A DNA stretch of 34,387 nt from Pseudomonadota bacterium (GCA_023423415.1 JAFAFP010000067.1:1-34387); one strand, 5' to 3'; shown: positions 23,178 to 31,572, numbered from the stretch's first letter. Notes: generated from the letters alone by a model not told the origin. Numbers and translations: made by a program.

Positions 23178-24494
23178 TCATCCGCTGATAAGACTCGGCA
23201 ACCAGACGGCGATTGCAGGAAAAAGAAACACCAATCCGAGCATCAGAAGACTGAAGATCACGTATGGCGTTACGGCCATGAAGATATGGCCCATGGTGAC
23301 CTCCCGCGGAGCCACACCCTTCATCGTCATCAGGAGCAACCCGTGAGGCGGAAGCAAAAGCCCCAACTGCATGCAGATTAGAAACATGATGCCGAACCAG
23401 ACCGGATCGACGCCAAGGCGGTGCACCAACGGCATGAATATTGGGAGCGTTATCAACATCATGCTGACCTGATCGACAAATATGCCGAGAATAATCAGCA
23501 CGATCATCATCATGACGATCACGCCGTCGCGAGAGAGACCGGCATCCAACACCTTGCTAACGAGGCCCTCTGACGCGCCCGAAAAAGACAGAATTTGAGA
23601 GAATGTTGTGGCACCTAGAATAATAAAGAGAATCATTCCGGAGATCGCCACCGTCCCGCGAAGGGCAGCGTACAGATTCGACAGCGTAAGCACACGGTAT
23701 GCGGCCGCAATCGAGAGAGTCGCGAATGCACCAATCGCAGCAGATTCAGTTGGCGTAGCCCAACCGGCAGACATCGACACTACGATGGCAACGAAAATTG
23801 AGGCCAGCGGCACGACGTACTTGATGAACGGGAGTATTCTATCCCAGCCATGCCTTTCAATCAGTTCGGTTGCCGGCGCCACCTTCGGATTCCACATCAC
23901 CCGAACTACAATGTAGAGCACGAAGATCACCGACAAAAACAAGCCCGGAATGATACCGCCGATAAGCAGCTTCGAGATTGAAATGCCCGCCAGGCTTCCC
24001 AGAAGAACCGTCAACGCGGATGGGGGAATGAGCATATCAACCGCACCGATCGCCATAATGGGACCGGTTGCCATCGTAGGATGGTAGCCCCGCGCCAGCA
24101 TCATGGGTAACATCAAGCTGCCGAGCATCGCGGTTGTCGCAATCGTCGAACCGGAGATCGCGGAAAATACAGTACCGGCAACAACTGTTACGACCGCAAG
24201 CCTCCCCGGGACCTGTCGAATGAGACGCTCGATGCCGTCTATGACCTTAGTGGCCAAACCTGTTTGGAAGAGCACCTCTCCCAAGAGAATGAAAAGCGGA
24301 ATCGGTGTTAACGAAAAGGTAGCTACTGATTGAACGCAACTACGAACCAGTTGAACAAGACCCGCCTCGCCGCCGAGAAAGAGCAGCGCGCCAATTACAT
24401 TCACGACAAGAAACGCGAATGCCACTGGCAGTCCCATGAACAGCAGGACAGTCGACCCGCCAAACAACAACCATGCTGCAAACTGCCAAGACAC
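23178..24494 (-). CDS. dctM: TRAP transporter large permease, DctM type
   Basis: The 438-residue polytopic membrane protein contains the family segments GLPVAFAFLVVNVIGALLFL, IPLFILLGEVLFQTGLA, SGSTIATTAMLGSLMLPMML, IPPSALTVLLGSLAGIS and LPPHGLLLMTMKGVAP. It is the sodium-coupled transport channel of the TRAP system. I place the start at GTG 24494 (VSWQFAAWLLF), since AGGAAA lies six bases before it and ten bases separate it from the Q subunit stop. An ATG at 24545 in frame would overlap that gene and adds a non-hydrophobic stretch. Confidence 0.92.
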   Translation of the reverse strand: MSWQFAAWLLFGGSTVLLFMGLPVAFAFLVVNVIGALLFLGGEAGLVQLVRSCVQSVATFSLTPIPLFILLGEVLFQTGLATKVIDGIERLIRQVPGRLAVVTVVAGTVFSAISGSTIATTAMLGSLMLPMMLARGYHPTMATGPIMAIGAVDMLIPPSALTVLLGSLAGISISKLLIGGIIPGLFLSVIFVLYIVVRVMWNPKVAPATELIERHGWDRILPFIKYVVPLASIFVAIVVSMSAGWATPTESAAIGAFATLSIAAAYRVLTLSNLYAALRGTVAISGMILFIILGATTFSQILSFSGASEGLVSKVLDAGLSRDGVIVMMMIVLIILGIFVDQVSMMLITLPIFMPLVHRLGVDPVWFGIMFLICMQLGLLLPPHGLLLMTMKGVAPREVTMGHIFMAVTPYVIFSLLMLGLVFLFPAIAVWLPSLISG

Positions 24495-24504
24495 GACTCG
24501 TTTC

Positions 24505-25032
24505 CTATGATGCAGACACAGCGTCGTCGCGCATTCTGCGTTCACCGATCGTCAGTCGGTGCATGCGAAAAAGCGTTTCAATCGCCAAAAGAACGAAGGT
24601 GATTGGCAACGGCAACAAGAGCCACCATTCCGGAATTACCAGTGATTTCATCATCATTGCGCCAATCTCGAAGCTCTGAGACACGGCGCGAATACCTGAA
24701 ATCGCAATATAAATGCAGCAAACAAAGCCGATCAGGTCGGCAATCCATTCTAAGATCCAACCAAACTTCGATGGGAGGGCGCGCAACGCTATGTCCACTC
24801 TGATGTGCTGGCCACGCCTGAGGAGCCACGGGGCTGTCAACATGGTGACAAGATACAGGCCGTATTCGGAAAGATCAGTCGACCACGACAATCCTCGCAA
24901 CGTTGCGGAGATTGGAACATTTCGGAGCAATACGTCGCCGCAGATGATAAGCACCATCGCAAGCAGGATAATGCAGGCTGAAAAGACCATTCCGTTCAGT
25001 AATTTGTCGTATCCGTCTGACAAGCGCTGCAT
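24505..25032 (-). CDS. dctQ: TRAP transporter small permease, DctQ type
   Basis: The 175-residue, four-helix membrane protein has the DctQ order: ACIILLAMVLIICGDVLLRN, STDLSEYGLYLVTMLTAPWL with the conserved glutamate, LLRRGQHIRVDIALRALP, and a last helix near EWWLLLPLPITFVLLAIETL. It links the large permease to the solute receptor. The ATG at 25032 has only a weak purine stretch upstream. A 114-base gap separates it from the VOC gene before it, with no terminator visible, so it is taken as part of the same operon. Confidence 0.9.
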   Translation of the reverse strand: MQRLSDGYDKLLNGMVFSACIILLAMVLIICGDVLLRNVPISATLRGLSWSTDLSEYGLYLVTMLTAPWLLRRGQHIRVDIALRALPSKFGWILEWIADLIGFVCCIYIAISGIRAVSQSFEIGAMMMKSLVIPEWWLLLPLPITFVLLAIETLFRMHRLTIGERRMRDDAVSAS

Positions 25033-25146
25033 CGTTGTGCGTCTCTAAACCAGAACTCTTGGTTTCGTCACAGCATCACAAGACTGTCACGAACCCAACA
25101 TTGGGGCCCGCAACCGCGGTCTAGCGATCGATATCCTTAAGTATGC

Positions 25147-25695
25147 TCAGCTCATTTCCGGTCGGTAGATGCTCGCGGGACTTCCGCTCTCGAACGCCTG
25201 GTAGACATACTCGACGAGCTCGAGTTGATTGCCCCATGGATCGAGGAAATAGTTAACTTGCACGCCTGCGCACGGACCTTCGTTCAACACGATCGGCCCT
25301 GCCATCACCTGCACGCCACAGCCCTCCAAATACGCAATGGCCGCCTCCATGTTTTCGACCTTGAATGCAATGTGGTGGCCGCCGGCATCGCAGTTTCTCG
25401 GGGGCGACGTCCGCTTGTCCGCCGGCCGCTCATACTCAAACAACTCAAGCATAAGGTTGGGGCCCACCTGAAGCATCGCTATCATCAACTTCGCGTTTGC
25501 GACATTGACGTGGGCCTGCGTCCAATCGATCCCATTTTCGGTGGCGGGCATTTGCTTTGAATCGAATGGACCAATTCGGTACAGTTCGATGCCGCCGATG
25601 ACCGAGCAATAGAACTTCACTGCGTCATCTAGATTGGGGACGGTTAGCGCCACGTGATCGACGTGGGACAAACCTGGAATTCCACCTGTCTTCAT
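25147..25695 (-). CDS. VOC-superfamily (glyoxalase/extradiol dioxygenase-like) protein
   Basis: The 182-residue protein has two paired beta-alpha-beta-beta-beta modules. The four usual metal positions are visible: His14 (VDHVALTV), Glu84 (MLELFEY), His108 (GGHHIAFKV) and Glu159 (NQLELVEY). The H-E-H-E set suits glyoxalase, epimerase or isomerase-type VOC enzymes rather than classic extradiol dioxygenases, which use His-His-Glu. It is encoded between the Rieske oxygenase and the TRAP transporter, so it probably acts on an intermediate of the same pathway. The exact reaction is unknown. The ATG at 25695 has AGAGAGC upstream. Confidence 0.85.
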   Translation of the reverse strand: MKTGGIPGLSHVDHVALTVPNLDDAVKFYCSVIGGIELYRIGPFDSKQMPATENGIDWTQAHVNVANAKLMIAMLQVGPNLMLELFEYERPADKRTSPPRNCDAGGHHIAFKVENMEAAIAYLEGCGVQVMAGPIVLNEGPCAGVQVNYFLDPWGNQLELVEYVYQAFESGSPASIYRPEMS

Positions 25696-25737
25696 CGAAG
25701 CTCTCTGAGTAGTTTGATAGGGATCTATTTTTTTGCG

Positions 25738-26190
25738 CTAGAGCGGAATTGCCGACGGCGGTGACAGATTTCTAGATCCGAGTGTCGCGATACGCCGAAC
25801 GATTTTCCACTCTCCGCCGGTCTTCATCCAGTCATCTTGATACCGACCGACCGCATAGACACTGGGCGTCCCATCGGCGTCCGTCCTGAACACGCAAAAG
25901 CTGGCAGAACTCTCGGCCGAGACGCCTTGATTATCGAGGTCAACAGACTCGACCGTAATCAGGTGGCTGCGCTGCCCGGTGTTCCAAACGTGATCCTTTG
26001 CAGCCGAAAGAAGCGCAGAGAGCTCTTTCTGATTCAGAAGGATCCAGGTCATTTGCTGTGCGATTTCCGGCGCGTCGACGTGGAGACGATATTCACCTGT
26101 ATCCGTATAGAGGTCGGCGTATTCAGAAAATTTTCCCTCGTCCAAGAGTCGACCCGACAAATGAATAAGACCCGCAATCTGATTTAGCAT
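25738..26190 (-). CDS. Aromatic-ring-hydroxylating dioxygenase beta subunit (NTF2/SnoaL fold)
   Basis: The 150-residue protein shows the beta-subunit pattern: an N-terminal helical part (SGRLLDEGKFSEYADLYTDT), GEYRLHVDAPEIAQ, a His-containing NTGQRSHLITV strand and VYAVGRYQDDWMKTGGEWKI followed by VRRIATL. Beta subunits build alpha3-beta3 hexamers and are structural. Two ATGs are six bases apart; GAGGGG touches the first (26196) but is six bases from the second, so 26190 is preferred. It follows the alpha gene by 12 bases. Confidence 0.87.
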   Translation of the reverse strand: MLNQIAGLIHLSGRLLDEGKFSEYADLYTDTGEYRLHVDAPEIAQQMTWILLNQKELSALLSAAKDHVWNTGQRSHLITVESVDLDNQGVSAESSASFCVFRTDADGTPSVYAVGRYQDDWMKTGGEWKIVRRIATLGSRNLSPPSAIPL

Positions 26191-26202
26191 CGACATCCCC
26201 TC

Positions 26203-27435
26203 TTATTCCTTAGCTGCCGCGAGGGTCATCGCATCGTCCGCTTCGAGATACTGTTCGTCTATGTTGTGAGACGAAACCTTCAACCTTCGACACCACTCGC
26301 TGTAGAAACTTCGCAGTGGAGCGTCGTCGGTTGCCTGGTGATCCTCCTCGCGTGCTACCACCGAATAGCGGACTGCCCCCGCGGACATGTTTTTCCATTG
26401 CGTTTCGATGGCCCAGATATCCTCTGGAAGATTTCGTCCGAACGGACCCCAAACCTGGTTGTGATGCTTCAGACGAAGTTCTCGTAGCTCGGATGTATCG
26501 TCTCGTCGGCCGAGCCCCCGGCATTCCAACACGGTTACGCCTGGTGAAATCGGAGTCAACGAGTCGATCCGAACGACGGTCGCACGGACGTTAACCATGA
26601 CGTCGGGGAACAGATCTACAACGATGTGCCCATTCTGCGACATGCCGGGCAAAGTGGCATTCCCACGCTCCCCAAGCGCTAGCCGGCTATAGGCAATTTT
26701 CGCTGGCTCGAAAACATGGTGTCCGCGCGAGTGTAGGTGCCAGTGTCGCGCACCGTATTCCGGCTGTGACAGCGCAGTCGTACGGTTCAAATGGTGCAAC
26801 AACTCGTGATACCCTTCGCAGTTTGTCTCTACGAAGAGCTTCCAGTTAGCGTTCACCACAACACGGTGATAGTGAATGACCTCGAGATCAGCCAAAGGCT
26901 CCGCTAGACTATTGAGTGCGCCGTCCAAGAAATCGAGCAGTGGCTCTCCGTCGTCAGATAGATTGATGAAGACAAGTCCGTGAGCGGACGCAACACGCAC
27001 CTCGCGAAGTGAAATTTTCTCTTTGCAAATCGAGGTCCCCTCATAACCATTGGGTCTGGGGATCGATAAGCATTGCCCATTCGTCGAAAAGATCCAGTGA
27101 TGGTAGAAACATTTGAGATGGTGACGGGCTAGAGAGCCCGACGCGTCACGAAGAAGCATTGCGCCTCGGTGCGGGCATGCGTTGATGAATGCCCGAACTT
27201 TAGAATCGACATCACGCACGACAAAAAGCGAAATGCCCCCGATTTCGACAACGCGATAATCGCCGGCCTTATCGATTTCGCTCTCGTGACAGGCAAACTT
27301 CCAAACTGACCGGAAAATGTCCTGCTCTTCGCGGGAGAAAACCGCCTCGTCTGTATAGATCCGATTGTCGAGGAAGTGGGTTTGCGGCAGGTCGGGAGCA
27401 ACATCCCACAAAGGCTTAAAAGGTCGAATTGACAT
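26203..27435 (-). CDS. Rieske aromatic-ring-hydroxylating oxygenase alpha subunit
   Basis: The 410-residue protein has an N-terminal Rieske [2Fe-2S] domain with Cys87, His89, Cys109 and His112 (ACPHRGAM; KCFYHHW). The mononuclear iron site is in NANWKLFVETNCEGYHELLH, with His210 and His215. The residue bridging the two metal centres is Glu207, where naphthalene-type dioxygenases have Asp. The spacing between the two Rieske ligand pairs is 19 residues, two more than is common. The partner beta gene follows. The substrate cannot be read from sequence; the TRAP co-operon suggests a carboxylate. It is the first gene of the seven-gene operon, starting 22 bases from a tandem operator. Confidence 0.92.
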   Translation of the reverse strand: MSIRPFKPLWDVAPDLPQTHFLDNRIYTDEAVFSREEQDIFRSVWKFACHESEIDKAGDYRVVEIGGISLFVVRDVDSKVRAFINACPHRGAMLLRDASGSLARHHLKCFYHHWIFSTNGQCLSIPRPNGYEGTSICKEKISLREVRVASAHGLVFINLSDDGEPLLDFLDGALNSLAEPLADLEVIHYHRVVVNANWKLFVETNCEGYHELLHHLNRTTALSQPEYGARHWHLHSRGHHVFEPAKIAYSRLALGERGNATLPGMSQNGHIVVDLFPDVMVNVRATVVRIDSLTPISPGVTVLECRGLGRRDDTSELRELRLKHHNQVWGPFGRNLPEDIWAIETQWKNMSAGAVRYSVVAREEDHQATDDAPLRSFYSEWCRRLKVSSHNIDEQYLEADDAMTLAAAKE

Positions 27436-27456
27436 TCCCGCACCTGCTATTTGTTT

Positions 27457-27514
27457 GTTTCAATATAAGAAACATTATTTCTATTATAGAAATCCTCTCG
27501 CTTCCGTCTGTCAG
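27457..27514 (-). promoter_or_regulatory. Tandem dyad operator/promoter of the dioxygenase-TRAP operon
   Basis: GTTTC (27457), N7, GAAAC (27469), N3, ATTTC (27477), N7, GAAAT (27489) form two dyads with centres at 27465 and 27485, 20 bases apart. The second is perfect over 17 bases and contains TATAAT on the minus strand. CTGACA (27509-27514, minus strand) lies upstream at a position matching the minus-35 of the cyclase promoter. The block is 22 bases from the oxygenase ATG. The same layout recurs at 31516. Confidence 0.72.
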
Positions 27515-27895
27515 GACGAAAAGACGACATGCACGCTTCAATCTCCCTACAGATGTGAACAGCCGCCCCCAGCGTGTTATTGAAATTGGCAGCCCGCCCC
27601 TGCCTCGCGGCGATGCGAAATATCAAGGTTCAATTTTTTGAAGAAATGAAGTGGATCGCGGACACAGAGTAGCGCGACCCAAAAGGTGAGGCCGATTTCG
27701 GTCAGGTAAGATGCGCGACGACCGCGAACGATTGCCCGTACGCAGTTCATACGCGTCATGAAATATTGCAAGATCAACTAGATAGCATGGTGACAGCGTC
27801 ACCAAAGACCATAACGGTCAAACCCCGACATGACCGCCTCGGTCGGCACCAATTACACTTGGGTGCGATCCAGTAACTTCTTCAACGTAAAGGGC
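27515..27895. other. Non-coding stretch between operator and IclR gene
   Basis: I find no convincing gene, hairpin with T-run or repeat in these 381 bases. Open frames here are short and biased in composition. A terminator for the IclR gene would be expected but none is obvious. Confidence 0.4.
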
Positions 27896-28681
27896 TTAGC
27901 TAGCCGTCGCATTCGGATTTTGCACTCGAGACGCCAGATCCTGCGAGATAGCGGTCGCAGTCGCGACCACCAAACCAGAAAAACCTTTCAGCTTCTCGCG
28001 AGTGACGCGAATAGTGGGCCCGCCAACGGCAACCGCAGAAATGACATTTCCATTTGGCTCTCTCACTGGTGCCGCAACAACCCTAAGATGATCCACAAAT
28101 CCCTGATCATCTTCGGACCAACCGCGATTCCGCACCAAAGATAGCTGTCTCTTCAATTGCGAAACCTCAACAATAGTTCGCGGCGTAAATTTCTTGAGCG
28201 GGCGCGACAGGATCAGATCCTGTGTAGACGTGCTTGCATTTGCGAGCAGAACCAATCCAGCCGCTGTGCAGTAAAGCGGGGCGCGCGTCCCCACCCCAAG
28301 CGATACCCGGATCGGCTGCGGACTTTCAATGACCGAAATATACAGCACACAGTCCTGATCGAGCACTGACATCTGAACAGTTTCGCCGGTCTGCTGCGCA
28401 AGCTTGGCAAGATGCGATTTGGCTGCCGAAACTAAAGGCATGTGACCAAGCTTCGCACCTGCCAATTCAAGCACTGCGAAACCGAGATGATACTTTTTGG
28501 TCAGCGGGTTTTGTTCGACAAATCGATATGCCGCCAGGGCCCTGAGCGCCCGGAAAACGGACGCCTTATCAATCCCAGTTAATTGGCTAAGGTCTGTAAC
28601 CCCGAACTCAGCAGCTTGATCTGAAAATTGCCGCAAGACAGCGAGGGTTTTATAGCTGCTACCTGTAAGAGCCCGTTTCAA
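27896..28681 (-). CDS. IclR-family transcriptional regulator
   Basis: The 261-residue protein has an N-terminal winged helix-turn-helix at about residues 10-65 (SYKTLAVLRQFSDQAAEFGV; LSQLTGIDKASVFRALRALA; AYRFVEQNPLTKKYHLGF) and an effector-binding GAF-like domain (LAQQTGETVQMSVLDQDCVL; RAPLYCTAAGLVLLANAST; VAAPVREPNGNVISAVAVGG). IclR regulators commonly sense aromatic acids or related intermediates and act on catabolic operons. The frame begins at TTG 28681 with AGGGG nine bases upstream; no ATG is nearby. Its position between two units with identical tandem dyads makes it the best candidate for their regulator. Confidence 0.88.
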   Translation of the reverse strand: MKRALTGSSYKTLAVLRQFSDQAAEFGVTDLSQLTGIDKASVFRALRALAAYRFVEQNPLTKKYHLGFAVLELAGAKLGHMPLVSAAKSHLAKLAQQTGETVQMSVLDQDCVLYISVIESPQPIRVSLGVGTRAPLYCTAAGLVLLANASTSTQDLILSRPLKKFTPRTIVEVSQLKRQLSLVRNRGWSEDDQGFVDHLRVVAAPVREPNGNVISAVAVGGPTIRVTREKLKGFSGLVVATATAISQDLASRVQNPNATAS

Positions 28682-28899
28682 CGCTCCAATCCCCTGAGCG
28701 CGGCAAAGGCCAAACCCGTCCTGCGAATCAGTCCTTTACCCTGTCGGGGATTAGCACACGGCATTATCTGATACCTAGTCAAAAGGCGACCAAACGCGAA
28801 ATCACCGAAGCTTTGAGTTGAACCGAACCCCAAGTAAATCCAGGCGCGTCCATTCGAGAACCGCCCGAAATCGGAGCACCCTATCAAGAGCAGAACGCG

Positions 28900-30480
28900 T
28901 CATTCCAGCCCTTTCGCCAGCAAATATCCAGAGCTGCCAGAAAGTCCCGGTCCGGGATGCGTCGACGCGCCTATATGATAGACGCCAGGCACATGGGTTC
29001 GATGATTGATTGAGGACTTGAACGGACGCCAGAGGAAGAACTGATCGAGACCACAAAATCCGCCGTACGGATCTCCACCGGTCAGATTCATGTTGATAGT
29101 TTCGATATCTGCAGGGGAGTAGACGCGTCGCGCAATCGTGATATCGCGAAATCCCTCAATGTGATGCGCCAGTATGGACTCCACGCGGTCGGCATAGGCT
29201 TCACGGGTTATCTCGTTCCATTTCCCGTCGGCGGGCACGGAAATTGTGTTTGCTGCGTCACCCTTGATGTGACGCGGCGTCTCCGGCAATTGCAGCCAGA
29301 GTATCGCCTTGCCGTCAGGCGCACGTGTAGGGTCGAGCGCGCTCGGCTGGCCGACGCACATGGTCGGAACTGCCGGCAAAAGACCGCGCTCACATTCATT
29401 GCTCGCGCGGGAAACACCGTCGAGACCTGGCGTCAAATGAAGCAGCGCTACGTTATCAAGTCCAGCTGTCTTCCAACGAGGACGCGATGACAGCGCGTAA
29501 TGGATCTGCATGTTGCCCTTCCCATATCGAAAATGGGAAAGTTCGGCACGAACGGCATCGGGCAACGGCCTGTCCGTCAGAAGACGCTCGTACAACTGGT
29601 TGGGCGTAACGGAGCAAATGACGCCTCTTCGCGCCTTCAGGACGGTACCGTCAGTCAAACGAACCCCGGTGGCCTTACCACGGTGGTCAATTTCGATTTT
29701 GTCAACATCCGCTTCAGTTCTGATCCTGCTACCTTGATCTGCAATCAACTTCTCGAAGGCAATAAGAAGGTTTTGAGCACCGCCCTTCACGATCGGGGCG
29801 CCGGCAGCCTCCAACGCAAAACCAATCACCTTCACCATTTCGCCGCCATACGCGCTTTCTGGCCCTAGACCGCAATGAAGAACCCACGGAGCGAAGAGCC
29901 CCTGCACGACCTCCGACCGATATCGCGATTCCAGATGTGATCTACCGTTTGTCAAAGCCTCGCCGAAGAACCTCATCAAACCGCGAGCGCCACGTCGCCA
30001 CATTTCACGGGTCAGCAACTTAAGGGTTCCCATGGACCACAGGGGACTCCCAAGCAACCCAAACGCCAATTCGGCGTTGGCGGCGAATTTCTGCATCTCA
30101 ATATCGAAACTTCTGCCATCTCCAGCCCCTAGGGCTTCGAAAGCCGCAATGTTGCGCGATCGGTCTTTCGAAAGAACGACGCAGCGCCCGTCCGGCAGAA
30201 GCACGCCAGTTGGCGTTTCGGTATCGGCAAATGCAAGTCCCCGGGCGGCCAACTCTCCTCCCAATTCAGCGAAAGCTGGAGAGGTTACGAACAGAACGAA
30301 GGTCGTGGCCATAACGTCATGAACGAAACCTGGCGCGGTGATCGAATCTGTCCGAATGCAACCGCCAATGCGATCATTGCGTTCGAGTATCAGAACCTTG
30401 CGGCCCCTGTTACCCAGCACGGCAGCACACACCAACGCATTTATGCCGCTACCAACGATGATATAGTCCGCGTCACTCAT
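28900..30480 (-). CDS. FAD-dependent oxidoreductase, phytoene desaturase (CrtI)-like
   Basis: The 526-residue protein starts with a dinucleotide fold DADYIIVGSGINALVCAAVL, then KVLILERNDRIGGCIRTD. The C-terminal FAD motif is HVPGVYHIGASTHPGPGLSG, then SSGYLLAKGLE. These are hallmarks of the CrtI/amine-oxidase superfamily. Non-carotenoid members of this type occur in catabolic clusters with unknown dehydrogenation roles, and no other carotenoid gene is seen here. The start at 30480 (MSDADYIIVG) is set by the N-terminal fold; the frame extends 27 codons further without support. It follows the cyclase gene by 133 bases and probably shares its promoter. Confidence 0.85.
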   Translation of the reverse strand: MSDADYIIVGSGINALVCAAVLGNRGRKVLILERNDRIGGCIRTDSITAPGFVHDVMATTFVLFVTSPAFAELGGELAARGLAFADTETPTGVLLPDGRCVVLSKDRSRNIAAFEALGAGDGRSFDIEMQKFAANAELAFGLLGSPLWSMGTLKLLTREMWRRGARGLMRFFGEALTNGRSHLESRYRSEVVQGLFAPWVLHCGLGPESAYGGEMVKVIGFALEAAGAPIVKGGAQNLLIAFEKLIADQGSRIRTEADVDKIEIDHRGKATGVRLTDGTVLKARRGVICSVTPNQLYERLLTDRPLPDAVRAELSHFRYGKGNMQIHYALSSRPRWKTAGLDNVALLHLTPGLDGVSRASNECERGLLPAVPTMCVGQPSALDPTRAPDGKAILWLQLPETPRHIKGDAANTISVPADGKWNEITREAYADRVESILAHHIEGFRDITIARRVYSPADIETINMNLTGGDPYGGFCGLDQFFLWRPFKSSINHRTHVPGVYHIGASTHPGPGLSGSSGYLLAKGLE

Positions 30481-30613
30481 GACGAAGCCCCGTGCATTAT
30501 GATGCGCATAAGACACACTGGAAAGACAATCGGAATACGACACTGCTTTCCGCAACGACAAACGCAGACACGCGCCTCTCGACTTCGGACAAGCTATGTA
30601 TCAGCCTTGAACG

Positions 30614-31399
30614 TCAGCTTGCGACGAGAGCGAGGACGCGAAGCGGTGAGCCAGAACCTTTCTCGATCTTCAAGGGGGGCGTAATGAGGAGCGCTCCGGT
30701 CGGCGGCAGCAAGTCGAGATTGCACAGGCTCGCCAGGCCGAGTTTCTTGGCACCATGCATCAGGTTGTGGGCGGGAAATGCCGGCTCGAAGACAAACGCC
30801 TGACCGTGATCGGTACCAACCGCCTCGACACCCCAACCGTTGACGTCCCGTTCCTCAATCAAGAACGATATCGCAGCGGCCGATGGACCGGGTGTGTTCG
30901 GACCATCCTCTTTCATGTTGAGAAACTTTTCGGGGTCACTGCGCTTTGACCAATCAGTGCGCATCAAAACCCACGCGCCGCGCGGGATCTCGCCGTGATT
31001 GGCTTCCCATGCCTTGATGTAGGATGGCTCCAACAGAAATTTCTCGTCGACTGCCGCTTCACGACTGCAATCAATTACAACCGCCGGAGCGATGAAACGT
31101 TCTACCGGAAGCGTATCCGTATAGCCGTCGAGATAATGCTTGCCGGTTACCCAGTGCACCGGCGCATCAAAATGAGTTCCTGTGTGCTCGCCCATCGACA
31201 GGTTATTCCAGTACCACCCCGGACCACGGTCATCGTAGCGGGAGATCTCCTCGATCGTAAACGGCCTGGAATTCGCGAGTGGCGGAGGCAACGCGATGAC
31301 TGGCGTCGAGGCCCGCAAAGTCTGTGTCAGGTCGATCACGCGGATCGAGTTGTTGGCAATCGCAGCCGCCAGCTGATTCAGGAGTGATGTCGACATCAT
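30614..31399 (-). CDS. Cyclase family protein (kynurenine formamidase-like metal hydrolase)
   Basis: The 261-residue protein carries the family metal site HTGTHFDAPVH (His72, His76, Asp78, His82), preceded by IRVIDLTQTLRAS and followed by FIAPAVVIDCSR and WGVEAVGTDHGQAFVFEPAF. Members hydrolyse amides or lactone-like bonds, such as formylkynurenine or isatin. Two adjacent ATGs (31399, 31396) follow GGGGGC; either may be used. The frame is open upstream to a TTG at 31489, which has no ribosome-binding site. The leader of about 140 bases to the predicted promoter contains a short open frame. Confidence 0.87.
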   Translation of the reverse strand: MMSTSLLNQLAAAIANNSIRVIDLTQTLRASTPVIALPPPLANSRPFTIEEISRYDDRGPGWYWNNLSMGEHTGTHFDAPVHWVTGKHYLDGYTDTLPVERFIAPAVVIDCSREAAVDEKFLLEPSYIKAWEANHGEIPRGAWVLMRTDWSKRSDPEKFLNMKEDGPNTPGPSAAAISFLIEERDVNGWGVEAVGTDHGQAFVFEPAFPAHNLMHGAKKLGLASLCNLDLLPPTGALLITPPLKIEKGSGSPLRVLALVAS

Positions 31400-31418
31400 A
31401 GATGCCCCCAATCTTACG

Positions 31419-31496
31419 TCATACAACCCCGTACAATCGCCCTTGCGCGACTGCTTCCGCGGGATATCTCTGCCAGCGTTGATCCGCAAATTTCAT
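31419..31496 (-). other. Possible leader open reading frame, 25 codons
   Basis: An ATG 20 bases downstream of the tandem dyads opens MKFADQRWQRYPAEAVAQGR, then LYGVV, ending 19 bases before the cyclase ATG. No Shine-Dalgarno sequence precedes it. It could be chance or a translated leader. The distance from operator to this ATG resembles that at the dioxygenase operon. Confidence 0.25.
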
Positions 31497-31515
31497 ATCA
31501 GCGCTCTAAAGGGCG

Positions 31516-31572
31516 GTTTCAATATACGAAACATCGTTTCTTTATTAGAAACTTTCGCAGAAAATCTGTCAA
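31516..31572 (-). promoter_or_regulatory. Tandem dyad operator and sigma-70 promoter of the cyclase unit
   Basis: GTTTC (31516), N7, GAAAC (31528), N3, GTTTC (31536), N7, GAAAC (31548) are all perfect, with dyad centres at 31524 and 31544. On the minus strand TTGACA (31567-31572) and TCTAAT (31544-31549) stand 17 bases apart, so the operator covers the minus-10 and start site, as expected for repression. The central GAAACATCGTTTC resembles the GAAACATTGTTTC core of KdgR, an IclR-family regulator. Confidence 0.75.

Noticed and set aside
25147..25695. Calling the VOC protein a ring-cleaving extradiol dioxygenase
   Set aside because: The metal-site residues seen are His, Glu, His, Glu rather than the His-His-Glu of extradiol enzymes, so only a general VOC call is justified.
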